The position numbers and the translations under genes are program-made. Shown in pieces: positions 50,788 through 61,383 of a DNA stretch of 64,000 nt. Within the stretch, counting starts at the first letter, position 1, and each line of letters starts with the position of its first letter. Below the pieces are notes generated by a model that saw only the letters and a list, made by a program, of their open reading frames with translations, was not told the origin of the DNA and did no database searches. Where the stretch lies: positions 1 through 64,000 of the forward strand of contig NZ_NKTZ01000002.1 in NCBI RefSeq assembly GCF_003207855.1. The letters run 5' to 3'. This DNA comes from Komagataeibacter rhaeticus (GTDB lineage: Bacteria > Pseudomonadota > Alphaproteobacteria > Acetobacterales > Acetobacteraceae).

Positions 50788-51110
50788 AAATAAAGCCTGT
50801 TTTCAGTTACCAAGGTCTGGATGCGTTTGAAAAAAGGGCCCGGAACGCCTGTTCCGTGCCGGTTCGTCTGCCTGGATGTCAGCCCGGTCGGGGCCAAAAT
50901 TCCGTGTCCGTCCAGCCTGAAGCTGGTGCGTGCGCCCTGCCTGCGCGGTGGAGCCATGCCGTTTCCCCCACCCCATTTCTGGGGATGGACCGCAGGAAAC
51001 GCCGCTCGACACCGGCACGGGCCAGACGCCACGCGCTATCAAATCCCCTTACGGGTTATCATGTAATCCGCTTGACTTAAATCTCTTTCCTTGATCGTGC
51101 CGGATTATTC
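50788..51110. other. Intergenic region between birA and rnj
   Basis: Contains a minus-strand terminator (50,830-50,860). No gene is supported. It separates the nuo-birA unit from rnj. Confidence 0.45.
50830..50860 (-). terminator. Terminator hairpin between birA and rnj
   Basis: Minus strand: GGCACGGAAC and GTTCCGGGCC form the stem around AGGC, followed by CTTTTTT. It lies about 250 bases after the birA stop and just before rnj. Confidence 0.65.
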
Positions 51111-51902
51111 TCACCCCGTACGCGCCACGATCACCTCTCCCGTCACCACGCGGCGCAGGCCGTGCGCGGTCTGCAGCAGCAGGGTACCATCATCCGCCAG
51201 CCCTGCAAACGTGCCGGTAAACTGCTGGTTTCCCGCCTTTACGTTCACACCCGTGCCAACAGGGTGCCCGCGTTCCAGCCATGCCGCGCGCACCGCGCCA
51301 AACCCGTGGGTGGCATGACATCCAAGCCAGCGGTCCAGATGCCGCAGCACCGCCCGCGCCACCACGGGGGCCGCAGGCACATCCGGGATCATATCCGCCA
51401 GGCAGGCCAGTTCACGCCCCGCAATGGCCGGGGCATGGCGCAAATTGGCCCCCATGCCGATCACCTGCCACTGTTCCCCCGTAACACGGGTTCCGGTCTC
51501 GATCAGGATGCCCGCCATCTTGCGGCCTGCCAGCAGCAGGTCATTGGGCCATTTCAGCACCAGTGCGCGGGTGTCGGGCAGGAAGTCCCCCATCGCGTCA
51601 TGCAGCGCCAGCCCCGCAATGAAGGGCCACAGCCCCACCGGCACGGCCGCACCCGGCCCTACCAGCATGACGGAAAGCGCCAGGTTGCCACCCGGGTCGA
51701 CCCATTCCCGCCCCCGGCTGCCCCGCCCGGCCGTCTGGCTCAGGGCAAGGATGGCAAGCCCGTTTTCCTCCTGCCCGGCATCCAGCCGGGCCTTGCAGGT
51801 ATCGGACGTGGACCCCAGCCTGTCATGCACTTCCATCCGCCACGCCCCGCCACTGGCGCGGGGAATGTTCTGGCTGGAAGTGCGGTCCGGGCTGGGGATC
51901 AT
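51111..51902 (-). CDS. birA: Biotin-[acetyl-CoA-carboxylase] ligase
   Basis: BirA attaches biotin to the carboxyl carrier protein of acetyl-CoA carboxylase. The 263-residue product has the biotinyl-AMP loop GRGSRGREWVDPGGNLALS, KWPNDLLLAGRKMAGIL and a C-terminal SH3-like domain (GTFAGLADDGTLLLQTAHG). It lacks the N-terminal winged helix of the bifunctional E. coli BirA, so it is not a repressor. The ATG is three bases after the nuoN stop, placing it at the end of the nuo operon, the common alphaproteobacterial arrangement. Confidence 0.94.
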   Translation of the reverse strand: MIPSPDRTSSQNIPRASGGAWRMEVHDRLGSTSDTCKARLDAGQEENGLAILALSQTAGRGSRGREWVDPGGNLALSVMLVGPGAAVPVGLWPFIAGLALHDAMGDFLPDTRALVLKWPNDLLLAGRKMAGILIETGTRVTGEQWQVIGMGANLRHAPAIAGRELACLADMIPDVPAAPVVARAVLRHLDRWLGCHATHGFGAVRAAWLERGHPVGTGVNVKAGNQQFTGTFAGLADDGTLLLQTAHGLRRVVTGEVIVARTG

Positions 51903-51905
51903 GGG

Positions 51906-53330
51906 CTACCTGAACAATGCGCCTGCGGCCGCCTGTGCCGCCGTGGCGACCGGGCCAAGCCCGACGATGAAGAAAACGGTCACAATCCCCATCCCGACCG
52001 ATACGAACGAGACGGAAACCGGCATGCGGTCCAGCGCCGGGGCCGGCGCATCGAAAAACATGACCTTGACCACACGCACATAATAATAGGCCCCGATCAC
52101 GCTGCTGATGATACCGATTGCGGCCAGCGCGTAAAGCTGTGCGTTGATGGCGGCGTAAAACACCATGAGCTTGCCAAAGAACCCGGCCAGCGGCGGCGCC
52201 CCGGCCATGGAGAACATGAACACCGCCATGGCCAGCGCCAGACCGGGATCACTGCGCCCAAGCCCCGCCAGGTCACTGATGCGGCTGACCGCATGGCCCT
52301 TGCGCCGCATGGCCACGATCCCGGCAAACGCGCCCACATTCATGAACAGGTAGGTCACAAGATAGACCAGCGTGCCGCGCGTGCCCTCCGCCGTGCCCGC
52401 GGCAAGCCCGATCATGGCGTAGCCCATGTGCCCGATGGAGGAATAGGCCATGAGCCGCTTGATGTTGACCTGCGGAATGGCCGCAAGCGCGCCGAACAGC
52501 ATGGAGGCGGCGGACACCACCTCGATCAGCAGCTGCCATTGCGGCGTCATGCTGCCGAAGGGACCGGCCATGACCCGCAGCAGCACCGCGAATGCCGCGA
52601 CCTTGGGCGCCCCCGCCATATAGGCGGTGACCGGACTGGGCGCGCCCTGGTACACATCCGGCGTCCACATATGGAACGGCACCATGGACAGCTTGAAGCA
52701 CAGCCCCACCAGCACGAACACGATCCCCACCATAAGCCCGGCGGGCAGCACCGCGCTGCCGCGCACCGCCTGTTGCAGGCCCGCATATTCCAGCGTGCCA
52801 CCAAAGCCATAGGCCAGCGAGATGCCATAAAGCAGCAGCCCCGACGCCAGTGAGCCGAGCACGAAATACTTCAGCCCCGCCTCCGCCGCCGTAACCCGGT
52901 CGCGCGCAAAGGCGCACAGGATGTAGATGGCCAGTGACGAAAGCTCCAGCCCCACGAACAGCGTCATGAGATTGCCCGAGGACGCCATGATCATGGTGCC
53001 CAGCGTGGAAAACGCGATCAGGACCGGGAATTCGAACCTATCGATTTCCATCTCCCGCGCATAACCCACGCTCAGCACCAGCGAGAGTGCTGCCCCGGTC
53101 AGGCTGAGCACTTTCATGAAGCGGGCAAACCCGTCATTGACAAAAACATGCCCGTAGCCGGTGCCATCGGGTGCCAGCACCACAAGGATGCCGGTGACCA
53201 CCAGCGCCAGCAGCGTCATCATCGTGCAGGAAAAGAAGGCCTGCCCGCGCTTCTGCATCACCCCGGCCAGCAGGATGGCCAGCCCCGACAGGGCCAGCAC
53301 GATTTCGGGCAGAGCAAGTGTCCAGTTCAT
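51906..53330 (-). CDS. nuoN: NADH-quinone oxidoreductase subunit N
   Basis: A 474-residue antiporter-like subunit with about fourteen helices in the membrane arm of complex I. NuoN-type sequences are FVGLELSSLAIYILCAF (conserved Glu), AGLKYFVLGSLASGLLLYG (conserved Lys), FKLSMVPFHMWTPDVYQGAP, and INIKRLMAYSSIGHMGY-like VNIKRLMAYSSIGHMGY. The identity as NuoN rather than NuoM is clear from the GLKYFVLG and FKLS-x-VPFHMWTPDVY patches. A CAGGG ribosome binding site lies eight bases before the ATG. It follows nuoL after only 25 bases; nuoM, expected between them, is not there. Confidence 0.95.
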   Translation of the reverse strand: MNWTLALPEIVLALSGLAILLAGVMQKRGQAFFSCTMMTLLALVVTGILVVLAPDGTGYGHVFVNDGFARFMKVLSLTGAALSLVLSVGYAREMEIDRFEFPVLIAFSTLGTMIMASSGNLMTLFVGLELSSLAIYILCAFARDRVTAAEAGLKYFVLGSLASGLLLYGISLAYGFGGTLEYAGLQQAVRGSAVLPAGLMVGIVFVLVGLCFKLSMVPFHMWTPDVYQGAPSPVTAYMAGAPKVAAFAVLLRVMAGPFGSMTPQWQLLIEVVSAASMLFGALAAIPQVNIKRLMAYSSIGHMGYAMIGLAAGTAEGTRGTLVYLVTYLFMNVGAFAGIVAMRRKGHAVSRISDLAGLGRSDPGLALAMAVFMFSMAGAPPLAGFFGKLMVFYAAINAQLYALAAIGIISSVIGAYYYVRVVKVMFFDAPAPALDRMPVSVSFVSVGMGIVTVFFIVGLGPVATAAQAAAGALFR

Positions 53331-53355
53331 TGGTGTGGCCCTGACATCCTTGGGG

Positions 53356-55293
53356 TTAGCGGGTGAACAGCATGGTGGACAGCAGCACCACCAGCCCGAT
53401 CAGCATGGAAAAGGCATAGACGGCAATCGAGCCGGTCTGCACGCGCACGGCCTGCCCGGCGCTGCCCGCGGTCAGGCGGGCAAGGCCCTCGGGTATGCCC
53501 TCGACCACGTCCTCATCCACGTCTTTCCACAGGAAGCGCGCAAGCGCGCGATAGGGGCGGACGAAAATGAAGTCGTACAGCTCGTCGAAATACCATTTGT
53601 TGAGCAGGAACAGGTAAAGCGGGCGCAGGCCGCGCGCCATGGCCACCGGAATGCCGGGGCTTGCGATGTAGCACACATAGGCCACCACAATGCCCGCCAC
53701 CGCGGCAAAGGTCGGCACCAGCGCGATGATGCCCGGCGTCTCCTCCAGCCGTGCCATGATGTCATGGCCGGAAATGGCGGCAATCGCCCCGTTCCAGAAC
53801 GCCACCTGACGGGCGCCGATATAGAAGGGTGCCAGCGCGACCCCCGCCACAACCGCGCCAACGGACAGCACGGCCAGCGGCATGAGCATCGACGGCGGGC
53901 TTTCATGCGCGCCCGCGTTCAGGTGTGCGTCACGCGGCGTGCCATGGAAGACCAGGAAGATCAGCCGCCAGCTGTACAGCGCGGTCAGGAACGCGGTGAT
54001 GCAGCCCATGACCCAGCCGTAATGACCCATGGTGGAACCCGACATCCATGCCGCCTCCAGTATCGCATCCTTCGACCAGTAACCGGCAAAGGGGAAGATA
54101 CCGGCCAGCGCCAGGCTGCCGATCCACATCGCGGCATAGGTCAGGGGGATTTTCCGCCACAGCCCGCCCATGCGGAACATGTCCTGCTCATCACGCACGG
54201 CATGGATCACGCAGCCCGCGCCAAGGAACAGCAGCGCCTTGAAGAAGGCATGGGTTGTCAGGTGGAACATCGAGGCCTGATACGCCCCCACACCCACCGC
54301 CACGAACATGTAGCCCAGCTGCGAACAGGTGGAATAGGCGATGGTGCGCTTGATATCGGGCTGCACCAGCCCCACGGTCGCGGCAAAGAAGCTGGTCGTG
54401 CCCCCCACCAGCACGATCAGGTCGCGCGTGACCGGGGCCAGTTCCACCAGCGGCGACATGCGCACCATAAGGAAGATGCCCGCCGTGACCATGGTGGCCG
54501 CGTGGATCAGGGCGGAAACCGGGGTCGGCCCCTCCATCGCGTCCGGCAGCCAGGTGTGCAGGAACAGCTGGGCCGACTTGCCCATCGCACCGATGAAAAG
54601 CAGTGTTGCGATGACTTCCAGCAGCGGATGCGTGCCGAACAGCTGGAACGTGTCATTCACATGATAGGGGATGGCGGCGAAAATATCGTCATACGACACG
54701 CTGCCAAGGCGGATGAAGATGAGCGAGATGCCCAGCAGGAAGAACAGGTCGGCCACGCGGTTGACCACGAACGCCTTGATGGCCGCGGCACAGGCGGAAG
54801 ACCGGTCGTACCAGTAGCCGATGAGCAGGTAACTGGCCAGTCCCACCCCTTCCCAGCCAAAGAAAAGCTGGAGCAGGTTGTCCGACGTGACCAGCATGAG
54901 CATGGCAAAGGTGAACAGCGACAGGTAGGAGAAGAAGCGGTAGACCGGCTGAGCCTCATGCGCCATGTAGCCCACGCTGTACACATGCACCAGCAGCGAG
55001 ACCACGGTGACCATGGCCACCACGCTGACCGAAAGCATGTCCATGCGCAGCTGCCAGTCGGCATGGAAACGGCCCGCATGGATCCAGTCGGCCACCGGCA
55101 CGGCAAACGTGCCCACGTCACCCGTCTCGAACCCCAGCACGCCAATGGCGGACAGGGCGGCGCAGGTCATGAGGGCTATGGTGACCACCCGCGCCGCCGC
55201 ATCACCCATAAGGTGGCCGAAACCACCGGCAACCAGAAAACCGACAAGGGGTGCGAACACCGCTACTTCAAACAGGAAGGATGCTGCCTGCAT
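53356..55293 (-). CDS. nuoL: NADH-quinone oxidoreductase subunit L
   Basis: A 645-residue distal antiporter-like subunit of complex I. Features include FFGWEGVGLASYLLIGYWYD with the proton-channel Glu, the segment HTWLPDAMEGPTPVSALIHA with the broken helix, HLTTHAFFKALLFLGAG (channel Lys), and the C-terminal long lateral-helix region before a final membrane helix (AFSMLIGLVVLLSTMLF). The lateral helix normally runs along NuoM and NuoN. Start is six bases after the nuoK stop. Its length is normal, so the missing nuoM is not fused to it. Confidence 0.96.
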   Translation of the reverse strand: MQAASFLFEVAVFAPLVGFLVAGGFGHLMGDAAARVVTIALMTCAALSAIGVLGFETGDVGTFAVPVADWIHAGRFHADWQLRMDMLSVSVVAMVTVVSLLVHVYSVGYMAHEAQPVYRFFSYLSLFTFAMLMLVTSDNLLQLFFGWEGVGLASYLLIGYWYDRSSACAAAIKAFVVNRVADLFFLLGISLIFIRLGSVSYDDIFAAIPYHVNDTFQLFGTHPLLEVIATLLFIGAMGKSAQLFLHTWLPDAMEGPTPVSALIHAATMVTAGIFLMVRMSPLVELAPVTRDLIVLVGGTTSFFAATVGLVQPDIKRTIAYSTCSQLGYMFVAVGVGAYQASMFHLTTHAFFKALLFLGAGCVIHAVRDEQDMFRMGGLWRKIPLTYAAMWIGSLALAGIFPFAGYWSKDAILEAAWMSGSTMGHYGWVMGCITAFLTALYSWRLIFLVFHGTPRDAHLNAGAHESPPSMLMPLAVLSVGAVVAGVALAPFYIGARQVAFWNGAIAAISGHDIMARLEETPGIIALVPTFAAVAGIVVAYVCYIASPGIPVAMARGLRPLYLFLLNKWYFDELYDFIFVRPYRALARFLWKDVDEDVVEGIPEGLARLTAGSAGQAVRVQTGSIAVYAFSMLIGLVVLLSTMLFTR

Positions 55294-55298
55294 TGTCC

Positions 55299-55622
55299 CT
55301 ACCCCTTCATCATCGTGATATCATCGACCTCGATCGACCCGCGATTGCGGAAATAGACCGTGACAATCGCCAGCCCGATGGCGGATTCGGCGGCCGCGAT
55401 GGTCAGCACGAACAGCGTCATCACCTGGCCCGACAGGTCACCCGTCGCCGCCGAGAACGCCACGAAGTTGATGTTGGCCGAAAGCAGGATCAGCTCGATC
55501 GACATCAGGATGATGATGACGTTCTTGCGGTTGAGGAAAATGCCGAACACCCCCAGTACCAGCAGGATCGCGCCAACGCTCAGATAGGGTGCAAGGCCTA
55601 TCGCCTCGATCGGGCTATGCAT
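55299..55622 (-). CDS. nuoK: NADH-quinone oxidoreductase subunit K
   Basis: A 107-residue, three-helix subunit of the membrane arm. It contains [20 protein letters not shown] with the conserved Glu in helix 2, and ANINFVAF and [17 protein letters not shown] with a second conserved Glu in helix 3. The ATG at 55,622 overlaps the nuoJ end by eight bases. A longer frame upstream to 55,841 is inside nuoJ and rejected. Confidence 0.96.
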   Translation of the reverse strand: MHSPIEAIGLAPYLSVGAILLVLGVFGIFLNRKNVIIILMSIELILLSANINFVAFSAATGDLSGQVMTLFVLTIAAAESAIGLAIVTVYFRNRGSIEVDDITMMKG

Positions 55623-56388
55623 CGCCCTTTCCTTTCGTGCTTTCGGCCGGTTTCGTGACCACCAGTACGGCCTGCGTTTCTTCCGTCGCCTCACGCACAC
55701 GCCAGGCTTCGGTGCCATAGGTGCCGGGCACGGCGGCCACGTCGTAACTTTCATGCGGGCGCAGGAAGCCGCCCTGGGCTGCCACACCCGCGCCAAGGGG
55801 CACCTGCAGCATTTCCAGCGAATCATGCGGCACGCGGTCATGCTGGCGGTCGATATTCTGGCGGCGCCCGCTGGGCCGGTCGCGCAGGGTCAGCACGATC
55901 GCGCCGATCATGGCCACCAGCAGCACCAGCGCGCAGGACTGGAACAGGAAGATGTAGTGGGTATAGATCACATCCCCCAGCGCCGCCGTGTTGGTGCGCG
56001 TGGGGGACGAGGGCACCAGATGCGCGATCTGGTCGATGTTGGAGGCACTGCGCCAGCGCGCAAACGCCATGACCAGTTCCACCAGCAGCACACCGCCCAC
56101 CAGTCCGCCAATGGGCGCGTAGCGCTGCACGCCTTCACGCATGCGGGTGAAGTTGACGTCCAGCATCATGACCACGAACAGGAACAGGACGGCGACCGCG
56201 CCGACATAGACAATGACCAGCGTCATGGCCAGGAACTCGGCCCCCGCGATCAGGAACAGCCCCGCCGCGTTGAAGAACGCAAGGATAAGGAACAGCACCG
56301 AATGCACGGGATTGCGCGCGCACACCACCATGGTGGCGGACAGGACAAGGACCGCCGCGAAAACGTAGAAGACAATCTGGGTCATCAT
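55615..56388 (-). CDS. nuoJ: NADH-quinone oxidoreductase subunit J
   Basis: A 257-residue membrane-arm subunit with five helices. Conserved patches are [20 protein letters not shown] and [20 protein letters not shown] (pi-bulge helix with conserved Tyr). The C-terminal about 60 residues form a hydrophilic tail after the last helix, common in alphaproteobacterial NuoJ. Two adjacent ATGs (56,388 and 56,385) are possible; AGGAAG lies seven bases before the first. Confidence 0.94.
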   Translation of the reverse strand: MMTQIVFYVFAAVLVLSATMVVCARNPVHSVLFLILAFFNAAGLFLIAGAEFLAMTLVIVYVGAVAVLFLFVVMMLDVNFTRMREGVQRYAPIGGLVGGVLLVELVMAFARWRSASNIDQIAHLVPSSPTRTNTAALGDVIYTHYIFLFQSCALVLLVAMIGAIVLTLRDRPSGRRQNIDRQHDRVPHDSLEMLQVPLGAGVAAQGGFLRPHESYDVAAVPGTYGTEAWRVREATEETQAVLVVTKPAESTKGKGDA

Positions 56389-56466
56389 GGGTGAGCTTCC
56401 TGCCGCATGGATCTTTCCTCCTGCTGGCATGGCGGGCGTGCGCTGGGCCGCACCCGCCGTGCACTG

Positions 56467-56955
56467 TCAGCGGTACGGGGCATCAAGCTCGAGCCTGCGG
56501 GCAAGCACGCTTTCCCAGCGGTCGCCATTGGCCAGAAGCTTGTCCTTGTTGTACATCAGTTCTTCGCGGGTTTCGGTCGCGAACTCGTAATTCGGCCCTT
56601 CGACAATGGCATCCACCGGGCAGGCTTCCTCGCACAGGCCGCAATAGATGCACTTGGTCATGTCGATATCGTAGCGCGTGGTGCGGCGTGAGCCGTCATC
56701 GCGCGGTTCGGCCTCGATCGTGATCGCCTCGGCGGGGCATGTCGCCTCGCACAGCTTGCAGGCAATGCAGCGTTCCTCCCCATTGGGATAGCGCCGCAAT
56801 GCGTGCTCCCCCCTGAAACGCGGCGAGAGCACGCCCTTTTCATACGGGTAGTTGATCGTGGCCTTCGGCTTGAAGAACGCCTTCAGTGTCACGCCCATGC
56901 CCGCCACCAGTTCGGACAGCAGCATGGAGCGGGCGGCTTTGCTCAGGGTACCCAT
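56467..56955 (-). CDS. nuoI: NADH-quinone oxidoreductase subunit I
   Basis: A 162-residue ferredoxin-like subunit carrying two [4Fe-4S] clusters that pass electrons toward the quinone site. Both cluster motifs are complete: [15 protein letters not shown] and [16 protein letters not shown]-terminal amphipathic helix and the [20 protein letters not shown] segment are typical. The ATG at 56,955 shares a base with the nuoH stop (TGATG). The extended frame to 57,195 lies within nuoH and is rejected. Confidence 0.96.
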   Translation of the reverse strand: MGTLSKAARSMLLSELVAGMGVTLKAFFKPKATINYPYEKGVLSPRFRGEHALRRYPNGEERCIACKLCEATCPAEAITIEAEPRDDGSRRTTRYDIDMTKCIYCGLCEEACPVDAIVEGPNYEFATETREELMYNKDKLLANGDRWESVLARRLELDAPYR

Positions 56956-57977
56956 CAGCCTACTCCTCCGGGCAGAAGGCCCGTTACCATCAGGAACCCC
57001 GCCGTCAGCACCATCCACGCCAGCGAGAACGGCAGGAACACCTTCCAGCCCAGCCGCATGAGCTGGTCGTAGCGGTAGCGGGGGAATGTCGCGCGCACCC
57101 AGATGAACACGAACAGGCAGAACAGGATCTTGGCGATCAGCCACAGCGGCCCCGGTATCCAGGTAAAGGGCGCGATCCCCAGCGGCGGCAGCCACCCACC
57201 CAGGAACAGGATGCTGACCATGCCGGACATAAGGAACATGTTCGCGTATTCACCCAGGAAGAACAGGCCGAACGCCAGGGCCGAATATTCGACAAAGAAA
57301 CCCGCCACCAGTTCGCTCTCGCCTTCTGGCAGGTCAAAGGGCGCGCGGTTGGTCTCGGCCAGCGCCGAGATGAAGAACACGATGAACATCGGGAACATGG
57401 GCAGGCAGAACCACACATGGCGCTGCGCCAGCACGATGTCATTCAGGTTGAGGCTGCCCACCGCCAGCAGCACGCATACGATCACCAGCCCGATCGAGAC
57501 CTCGTAGGACACCATCTGCGCCGCCGAGCGCAGGCCGCCAAGGAAGGCGTATTTGGAATTGGACGCCCACCCCGCAATCAGCATGCCATAGACACCAAGC
57601 GAGGAGATGGCCAGCAGGTACAGGATGCCCACATTGATGTTGGCAATGGCCAGCCCGTTGCCCGTGGGAATGACCGCCCACGCGATCATGGCCAGCGAAA
57701 AGGTCAGGAACGGTGCGAACAGGAACAGCATCCGGTTCGCACCCGCGGGGATGACCGTCTCCTTGGTCAGCATCTTGATGGCATCGGCAAAGGCCTGCAG
57801 CACACCGAACGGACCGTTCACGTTCGGCCCCTTGCGCAGCTGCATGGCGGCCATCACCTTGCGTTCGGCCAGCGTCAGATACGCCACCCCCAGCAGCAGC
57901 GGCACCAGGACCGCCAGTGATTCCAGCACGATCAGCAGGATCTGGCCCAGCGTGGTATGAAAGAAGAAATCCGCCAT
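56955..57977 (-). CDS. nuoH: NADH-quinone oxidoreductase subunit H
   Basis: A 340-residue, eight-helix subunit that anchors the peripheral arm and forms part of the quinone tunnel. It shows [20 protein letters not shown], the loop [14 protein letters not shown], and [20 protein letters not shown] (acidic E-channel loop) and [20 protein letters not shown] at the C-terminus. Start at ATG 57,977, four bases after the nuoG stop. Confidence 0.96.
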   Translation of the reverse strand: MADFFFHTTLGQILLIVLESLAVLVPLLLGVAYLTLAERKVMAAMQLRKGPNVNGPFGVLQAFADAIKMLTKETVIPAGANRMLFLFAPFLTFSLAMIAWAVIPTGNGLAIANINVGILYLLAISSLGVYGMLIAGWASNSKYAFLGGLRSAAQMVSYEVSIGLVIVCVLLAVGSLNLNDIVLAQRHVWFCLPMFPMFIVFFISALAETNRAPFDLPEGESELVAGFFVEYSALAFGLFFLGEYANMFLMSGMVSILFLGGWLPPLGIAPFTWIPGPLWLIAKILFCLFVFIWVRATFPRYRYDQLMRLGWKVFLPFSLAWMVLTAGFLMVTGLLPGGVG

Positions 57978-57981
57978 GGTC

Positions 57982-60048
57982 CTACTCCGCCGCCTGGTTT
58001 GCCGGGTGCACGTAAATCCCCGAACAGGTTTCCATGGTGGGGCTTGCGCGGCACACGGCATGGGTCAGGTAATAATCGGCAATGACCGGCCGGAACGCAT
58101 CCGCCGCCACCGGGGTGTTGCCCGCCTGCGGGCCCGTGGTGTCGGATGTGCCTGAACGCGCCCATTGCGCCTGACCGAACACGGGGTTGGCCCGCACCAT
58201 GCGCGCGCGCAGCGCGTCGATCGTGTCATAGGGCAGCTTGTGGTCCACCACTTCGGAGAACGCGCGCAGGATGCGCCAGTCCTCCCGCGCATCCCCCGGC
58301 GGCATGACCGCGCGGAAGGCCTGCTGCACGCGGCCTTCGGTATTGGTGTAGGTGCCCGGCTTTTCGGCATAGAGCGTGCCGGGCAGGATCACATCGGCCC
58401 GCGCGGCCCCCGCGTCACCATGATGGCCCTGATAGATGACAAAGGTTTCCGGCCCGATACGCCCGATGGGGAACTCATCCGCCCCCAGCAGCCACAGCAC
58501 GTCCACCCCGCCCGCCAGCATGCCCGCAACGTCGCGCCCCTTTGGCCCCGGCACCAGGCCAAGGTCCAGCCCGGCCACCCGGCTGGCCGCCGTATGCAGC
58601 ACGTTGAAGCCATGCCAGTCCGTGCCGATCGCACCGACCTGCACCGCCAGTTCCCAGCAGGCATGGGCTATGGCCTGTCCATCCGGCCGGGTCAGGGCGC
58701 CGTGGCCGACCATGACCATGGGCTTCTTCGCGTTCTTCAGCACTTCGGCAAAGGGCAGCGCGCCCGCCGCAAGACGCGCCAGCACATCCGGCCCCTCGCC
58801 CAGCACTTCGGCCGCATAGGTCGGGTCAGCGTTGGGGGCACCGATCATGGCGATGGGGAAGCCACCGCGCCCGGCGTCGACGAAGCGCTTGCGGATGCGG
58901 GCATTGAGCACCGGCGCTTCCTGCCGGGGGATGGAGCCTACGATCAGCAGCGCGTCCGCTTCCTCTATGCCGGTGATGCCGGTATTGAAGGTGTAGAAAT
59001 CCCGCCGCGAAAGATCGTACTGCGCGCCGTCCTGCCGGCAGTCGATATTGGGGGAACCGAGCGCCGTCATCAGGTCTTTTAGCGCCATCATGCTCTCGGC
59101 ATCGCACATGTCGCCCGCGATCGCGCCGATCCGTTCGCCCGGCATGCCCTTGAGCCGGGTGGCGATGGTGGCAAAGGCATCCTGCCAGCCTGCGGGCTGC
59201 AGTTTGCCGTCCACCCGTATCCAGGGCCGGTCAAGGCGGCGGCGGCGGAAGCCATCGACCACGAAGCGCCCCTTGTCGGCCAGCCATTCCTCGTTCACCT
59301 CATCATTGATGCGCGGTACGATCCGCAGCACGGAGGCACCGCGGGCCTGCATGACGATGTTGGTGCCCACCGCGTCGCACACATCGATCGAGTCCGTGCG
59401 CTTGAGCTCCCATGGCCGGGCGCTGAAGGCATAGGGCTGGGATGTCAGTGCGCCCACGGGGCAGATATCGATCAGGTTGCCCGACAGTTCGGATGTCAGC
59501 GCCTTTTCGACGTAATTGGTGATTTCCAGATTTTCACCGCGTGAGACGCCACCCAGTTCGGGCACACCCGCCACTTCGGTGGAAAAGCGGATGCAGCGCG
59601 TGCACTGGATGCAGCGCGTCATCACGGTCTTGACCAGCGGGCCAAGATACTTGTCGGTTACCGCGCGCTTGTTCTCGCGGTAGCGGGAATGGTCCGCGCC
59701 ATAGCCGAAGGCCTGGTCCTGCAAGTCACACTCGCCACCCTGATCGCAGATCGGGCAGTCCAGCGGGTGGTTGATGAGCAGGAACTCCATCACCGCGCGC
59801 CGCGCACGGCGCACCACCTCGGTATCGGTGAAGATCTGCATCCCCTCGCCAATGGGGAAGCCGCATGAAGCCACCGGCTTGCGCCCGCCCGAGACCTCGA
59901 CCAGGCACATCCGGCAGTTACCCGCCACCGACAGGCGTTCATGATAACAGAAACGCGGGATTTCCTTGCCCGCCGCCTCACAGGCCTGAAGTGCGGAGGA
60001 GCCTGCCGCGACTTCCACCGGAATACCGTCAACGGTTACTTTTACCAC
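57982..60048 (-). CDS. nuoG: NADH-quinone oxidoreductase subunit G
   Basis: A 688-residue iron-sulfur subunit of the NADH-binding module. It binds a [2Fe-2S] cluster ([15 protein letters not shown] region), a His-ligated [4Fe-4S] cluster (from [17 protein letters not shown]), and another in [10 protein letters not shown] with CPVGAL. The C-terminal half is a molybdopterin-oxidoreductase-like domain without catalytic function in complex I. It lies between nuoF and nuoH in the standard order. Confidence 0.95.
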   Translation of the reverse strand: MVKVTVDGIPVEVAAGSSALQACEAAGKEIPRFCYHERLSVAGNCRMCLVEVSGGRKPVASCGFPIGEGMQIFTDTEVVRRARRAVMEFLLINHPLDCPICDQGGECDLQDQAFGYGADHSRYRENKRAVTDKYLGPLVKTVMTRCIQCTRCIRFSTEVAGVPELGGVSRGENLEITNYVEKALTSELSGNLIDICPVGALTSQPYAFSARPWELKRTDSIDVCDAVGTNIVMQARGASVLRIVPRINDEVNEEWLADKGRFVVDGFRRRRLDRPWIRVDGKLQPAGWQDAFATIATRLKGMPGERIGAIAGDMCDAESMMALKDLMTALGSPNIDCRQDGAQYDLSRRDFYTFNTGITGIEEADALLIVGSIPRQEAPVLNARIRKRFVDAGRGGFPIAMIGAPNADPTYAAEVLGEGPDVLARLAAGALPFAEVLKNAKKPMVMVGHGALTRPDGQAIAHACWELAVQVGAIGTDWHGFNVLHTAASRVAGLDLGLVPGPKGRDVAGMLAGGVDVLWLLGADEFPIGRIGPETFVIYQGHHGDAGAARADVILPGTLYAEKPGTYTNTEGRVQQAFRAVMPPGDAREDWRILRAFSEVVDHKLPYDTIDALRARMVRANPVFGQAQWARSGTSDTTGPQAGNTPVAADAFRPVIADYYLTHAVCRASPTMETCSGIYVHPANQAAE

Positions 60049-60053
60049 TGTTC

Positions 60054-61379
60054 CTACTCCGCCGCTTCAACCAGGCCCGCCGGTACCTGCACGATACGGC
60101 CACCCCCATGCGCTGCCTTGTAGGCGCGGATGCGTTCTTCCATGACCGGGCGGAACCGGCGGATCAGCCCCTGTATCGGCCATGCCGCCGCATCGCCCAG
60201 CGCGCAGATGGTGTGTCCTTCCACCTGGCGGGTGACCTGTTCGAGCATGTCGATTTCCTCGATTTCGGCACGCCCCTGCACCATGCGGTCCATGATGCGC
60301 ATCATCCATCCCGTGCCCTCGCGGCAGGGCGTGCACTGGCCACAGCTTTCGTGCTTGAAGAATTTCGAGAACCGGGCGATGGCCGCGATGATGTCGGTGG
60401 ATTTGTCCATCACGATCATGCAGCCCGTACCCAGGCCGGAACCTTCGGCGCGCAGGCTGTCGTAATCCATCAGCACGGTGTCGCACACATCGCGCGGCAG
60501 CATGGGTACCGAGCAGCCGCCGGGAATGACCGCCAGCAGGTTGTCCCACCCGCCACGCACGCCGCCACCATGCTTTTCGATCAGTTCGCGCATCGGAACA
60601 CCCAGCTCTTCCTCAAACACGCAGGGCGTATTGACGTGGCCCGATATGGCCATGAGCTTGGTGCCCGCGTTGTTGGGCCGCCCCAGACCCGAGAACCATG
60701 CCGCCCCCCGGCGCAGGATGGTGGCGGACACCGCGATGCTTTCCACATTGTTGACCGTGGTGGGGCAGCCGTACAGGCCCATGGCGGCGGGGAAAGGCGG
60801 CTTCATGCGCGGCTGGCCCTTCTTGCCCTCCAGGCTTTCCAGCAGCGCGGTTTCCTCACCACATATGTAGGCGCCCGCGCCACGGTGGATGTAGAAGTCG
60901 AAATCCCAGCCCGACCCGCAGGCGTTCGGGCCGATCAGGCCGGCGGCATACGCCTCGTCAATGGCATGCTGGAGGTGCATGGCCTCGTTATAAAACTCGC
61001 CCCGGATGTAGATGTAGGCCGCATGCGCCCCCATGGCGAAGGAGGCGATCAGCGCGCTTTCCACCAGCTTGTGCGGGTCATGGCGCAGGATCTCGCGGTC
61101 CTTGCAGGTGCCGGGTTCCGACTCATCGCCATTGATGACGAGGTAATGCGGCCGCCCGTCATTCTTCTTGGGCATGAACGACCATTTGACACCGGTGGGG
61201 AAACCCGCCCCCCCGCGCCCACGCAGGCCGGAGGCCTTCATTTCGTTGATGATGGCGTCACGCCCGCGCGCCAGTATCTCCGCCGTGCCATCCCAGTCAC
61301 CCCGGGCGCGGGCGCCGGCCAGAGTCCAGTCACCCTGGCCATACAGGTTGGTGAAGATGCGGTCCTTGTCCTGCAGCAT
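60054..61379 (-). CDS. nuoF: NADH-quinone oxidoreductase subunit F
   Basis: A 441-residue flavoprotein where NADH is oxidised. It contains the FMN/NADH site [48 protein letters not shown], and the [4Fe-4S] motif [12 protein letters not shown]. From ATG 61,379. The N-terminal extension to 61,418 would overlap nuoE and is unlikely. Confidence 0.96.
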   Translation of the reverse strand: MLQDKDRIFTNLYGQGDWTLAGARARGDWDGTAEILARGRDAIINEMKASGLRGRGGAGFPTGVKWSFMPKKNDGRPHYLVINGDESEPGTCKDREILRHDPHKLVESALIASFAMGAHAAYIYIRGEFYNEAMHLQHAIDEAYAAGLIGPNACGSGWDFDFYIHRGAGAYICGEETALLESLEGKKGQPRMKPPFPAAMGLYGCPTTVNNVESIAVSATILRRGAAWFSGLGRPNNAGTKLMAISGHVNTPCVFEEELGVPMRELIEKHGGGVRGGWDNLLAVIPGGCSVPMLPRDVCDTVLMDYDSLRAEGSGLGTGCMIVMDKSTDIIAAIARFSKFFKHESCGQCTPCREGTGWMMRIMDRMVQGRAEIEEIDMLEQVTRQVEGHTICALGDAAAWPIQGLIRRFRPVMEERIRAYKAAHGGGRIVQVPAGLVEAAE

Positions 61380-61383
61380 GGCC

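Noticed and set aside
53161-55356. 731-residue plus-strand open frame opposite nuoL
   Set aside because: His/Arg/Gln-rich antisense of nuoL with no domain; could have hidden nuoM but is not a membrane protein.
55299-55841. Long form of nuoK overlapping nuoJ
   Set aside because: The upstream part is nuoJ in another frame; the 107-residue form starts with the family N-terminus.
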